NCBI GenBank assembly: GCA_964460665.1
Contig: CAYWSL010000007.1
Coordinates: 8,510-72,509, forward strand
Origin: K23-9 sp964460665
Lineage (GTDB): Bacteria; Planctomycetota; Planctomycetia; Pirellulales; Pirellulaceae
DNA length: 64,000 nucleotides
Reading direction: 5' to 3'
Shown here: in pieces, positions 63,163 through 64,000 of the stretch
How the letters are laid out: each line of letters opens with the position of its first letter
Position numbering within the stretch: position 1 is the stretch's first letter
The notes under the pieces: model-generated
Told to the model about the DNA's origin: nothing
The model's input: only the letters and a program-made list of their open reading frames with translations
The model's database searches: none
Translations under genes and position numbers: made by a program

Positions 63163-64000
63163 TCAGAACCGGAATCGCAACCCCACGATTGCTCCATCCA
63201 GCTTCGTGCCGCCGATTCGGTAGTAGTTGTATCCACCAAACAACTCGGCTGGCCCAAGCTGATAGCCGATGGTCAGCTGAGCGTGAAGCAGATCGGCTTC
63301 TCCGACCCCACCCAAGTCGATTTCGCCGGTCAGCATCAGCACCTGCGAAAGATCCAAATCGAAACCGCCTGTTAGGTTGATCCCGTAATCGGTGCCCACG
63401 TCATCGTGCAGCCAATTGAAACCCACGCCGATCCGCGCACGCAAGTCACCGAAGATCGGTTCAATCACCACGTTCGCGTCACCCAGCCAAAGTTGATCAC
63501 TGATTGATGGAGTGGACTCGCGAAACGAGTGAACCGCGACGTCCAATCCAAAAACATGCGGAAACTGAGCTAGCAAGGCGAACTGGTACTGATCAAGCGA
63601 GTCAAAATCTGATCCGCCAAGCGCAGTGAATCGCCCAAACCAAGCATTACTGGTATCAACCGTCCGCTGGGGCGGAGAACTAACTGGTACTACGTTTGCA
63701 TTACCCAGTCCATGAGACACGAGTCCGCCCGGAATCGTTGAAGCCGGAACTGTTGTGCTCGCTACGTAGACCGGTTCCTCATAGGCCTGTGATGCGGCCA
63801 GCGACTGTGAATTCTGCGGTGTTGTGTCCTGCGAGAACAGGCTCAGCCCGATCGAAAGCCAGTCGATGCCCGAGTCATCATCGCGATCCGAAGACCGACG
63901 CGATTTCTTCTTCTCTTTCTTCTTCGATTTCGCCTTCGGCTCTTCTTCGCGAACCGATTCGCGGACACTCGATAGTTTTCCTGCAAACACAACTTGGCTT
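63163..64000 (-). CDS. Probable envelope beta-strand-rich protein, 5' end beyond window
   Basis: At least 279 codons are open to the right edge. A GTG at 63990 is a possible start, but the frame stays open through it, so the true N-terminus is probably outside the window. A Lys-rich region (KAKSKKKEKKKSRR) and a Ser/Thr-rich linker precede a beta-strand-rich second half with alternating hydrophobics, such as FGGYNYYRIGGTKLDGAIVG and the C-terminal RFRF. A final aromatic residue is typical of outer-membrane barrels. I do not recognise the family. Confidence 0.6.
   Translation of the reverse strand, partial: SQVVFAGKLSSVRESVREEEPKAKSKKKEKKKSRRSSDRDDDSGIDWLSIGLSLFSQDTTPQNSQSLAASQAYEEPVYVASTTVPASTIPGGLVSHGLGNANVVPVSSPPQRTVDTSNAWFGRFTALGGSDFDSLDQYQFALLAQFPHVFGLDVAVHSFRESTPSISDQLWLGDANVVIEPIFGDLRARIGVGFNWLHDDVGTDYGINLTGGFDLDLSQVLMLTGEIDLGGVGEADLLHAQLTIGYQLGPAELFGGYNYYRIGGTKLDGAIVGLRFRF

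Noticed and set aside
1..64000. tRNA, rRNA, prophage or insertion sequences
   Set aside because: No conserved rRNA stretches, CCA-ended cloverleaves, transposase motifs or phage genes were found by eye.

Overview
The window reads as chromosome from a planctomycete, most likely a Rhodopirellula-like member of the Pirellulaceae. The evidence is a DUF1559 pseudopilin (27465-28316), a PEP-CTERM surface protein, two secreted sulfatases, TPR and ExbB/ExbD clusters with giant coiled-coil partners, Flp pilins, an FlgM-like protein and many short intergenic palindromes. I see no rRNA, tRNA, CRISPR array, prophage or intact insertion sequence. There are three runs of exactly 100 N (8489-8588, 31454-31553, 54991-55090). 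All lie in intergenic tandem repeats, and two are flanked by the same 55 bp on each side, so they look like assembly joins.

Layout. 1-5.7 kb: the 5' part of a sulfatase, then a three-gene leftward operon of an ExbB-like channel and two very large TolR/ExbD-like proteins. 5.9-13.7 kb, rightward: a small secreted protein, a membrane-anchored acidic HTH protein, a lipoprotein with a mirrored internal duplication, and a fused System II cytochrome c synthetase (ResB-CcsA). 13.9-22.3 kb, leftward: a TauE/SafE exporter and a second Ton/Tol-type operon (TPR protein, ExbB, ExbD, alpha/alpha-toroid protein). 22.8-26.7 kb: an NDP-sugar epimerase, then kdsB, pyrG and a DUF1844 gene (CTP supply and CMP-Kdo synthesis).

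The most striking region is 27.08-31.4 kb. A strong promoter (27079-27106) runs straight into a convincing cobalamin riboswitch (27112-27335) and an intrinsic terminator (27396-27428). These precede a DUF1559 pseudopilin, a DUF4465-like PEP-CTERM surface protein and, further on, a Tat-exported GMC oxidoreductase. I propose a B12-repressed cell-surface system whose DUF4465 protein may bind or acquire corrinoids. The riboswitch is seen directly; the binding role is inference.

31.6-36.5 kb: two Flp pilin genes (one behind an 11-codon leader ORF), an ABC-2 permease and two CNNM/CorC-type membrane proteins. 36.5-46.4 kb, leftward: a MacAB-TolC-like efflux locus with one ATPase, one permease, three paralogous HlyD adaptors and an outer-membrane lipoprotein with a large coiled-coil insertion. 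46.8-55.9 kb: a small conserved protein, tag, a sulfatase, a YceH-like protein, an unusual GHMP-kinase/UDPGP fusion coupled to a degenerate GalU-like nucleotidyltransferase, and a TrkA-C membrane protein. 56-64 kb: a thioredoxin-fold protein, a rhomboid protease, mnmA with a repeat-bearing insertion, prfB with a programmed +1 frameshift, a TPR lipoprotein, a small PsbP-like protein, a Fur-family regulator, an FlgM-like anti-sigma factor and the 3' part of a probable envelope protein.
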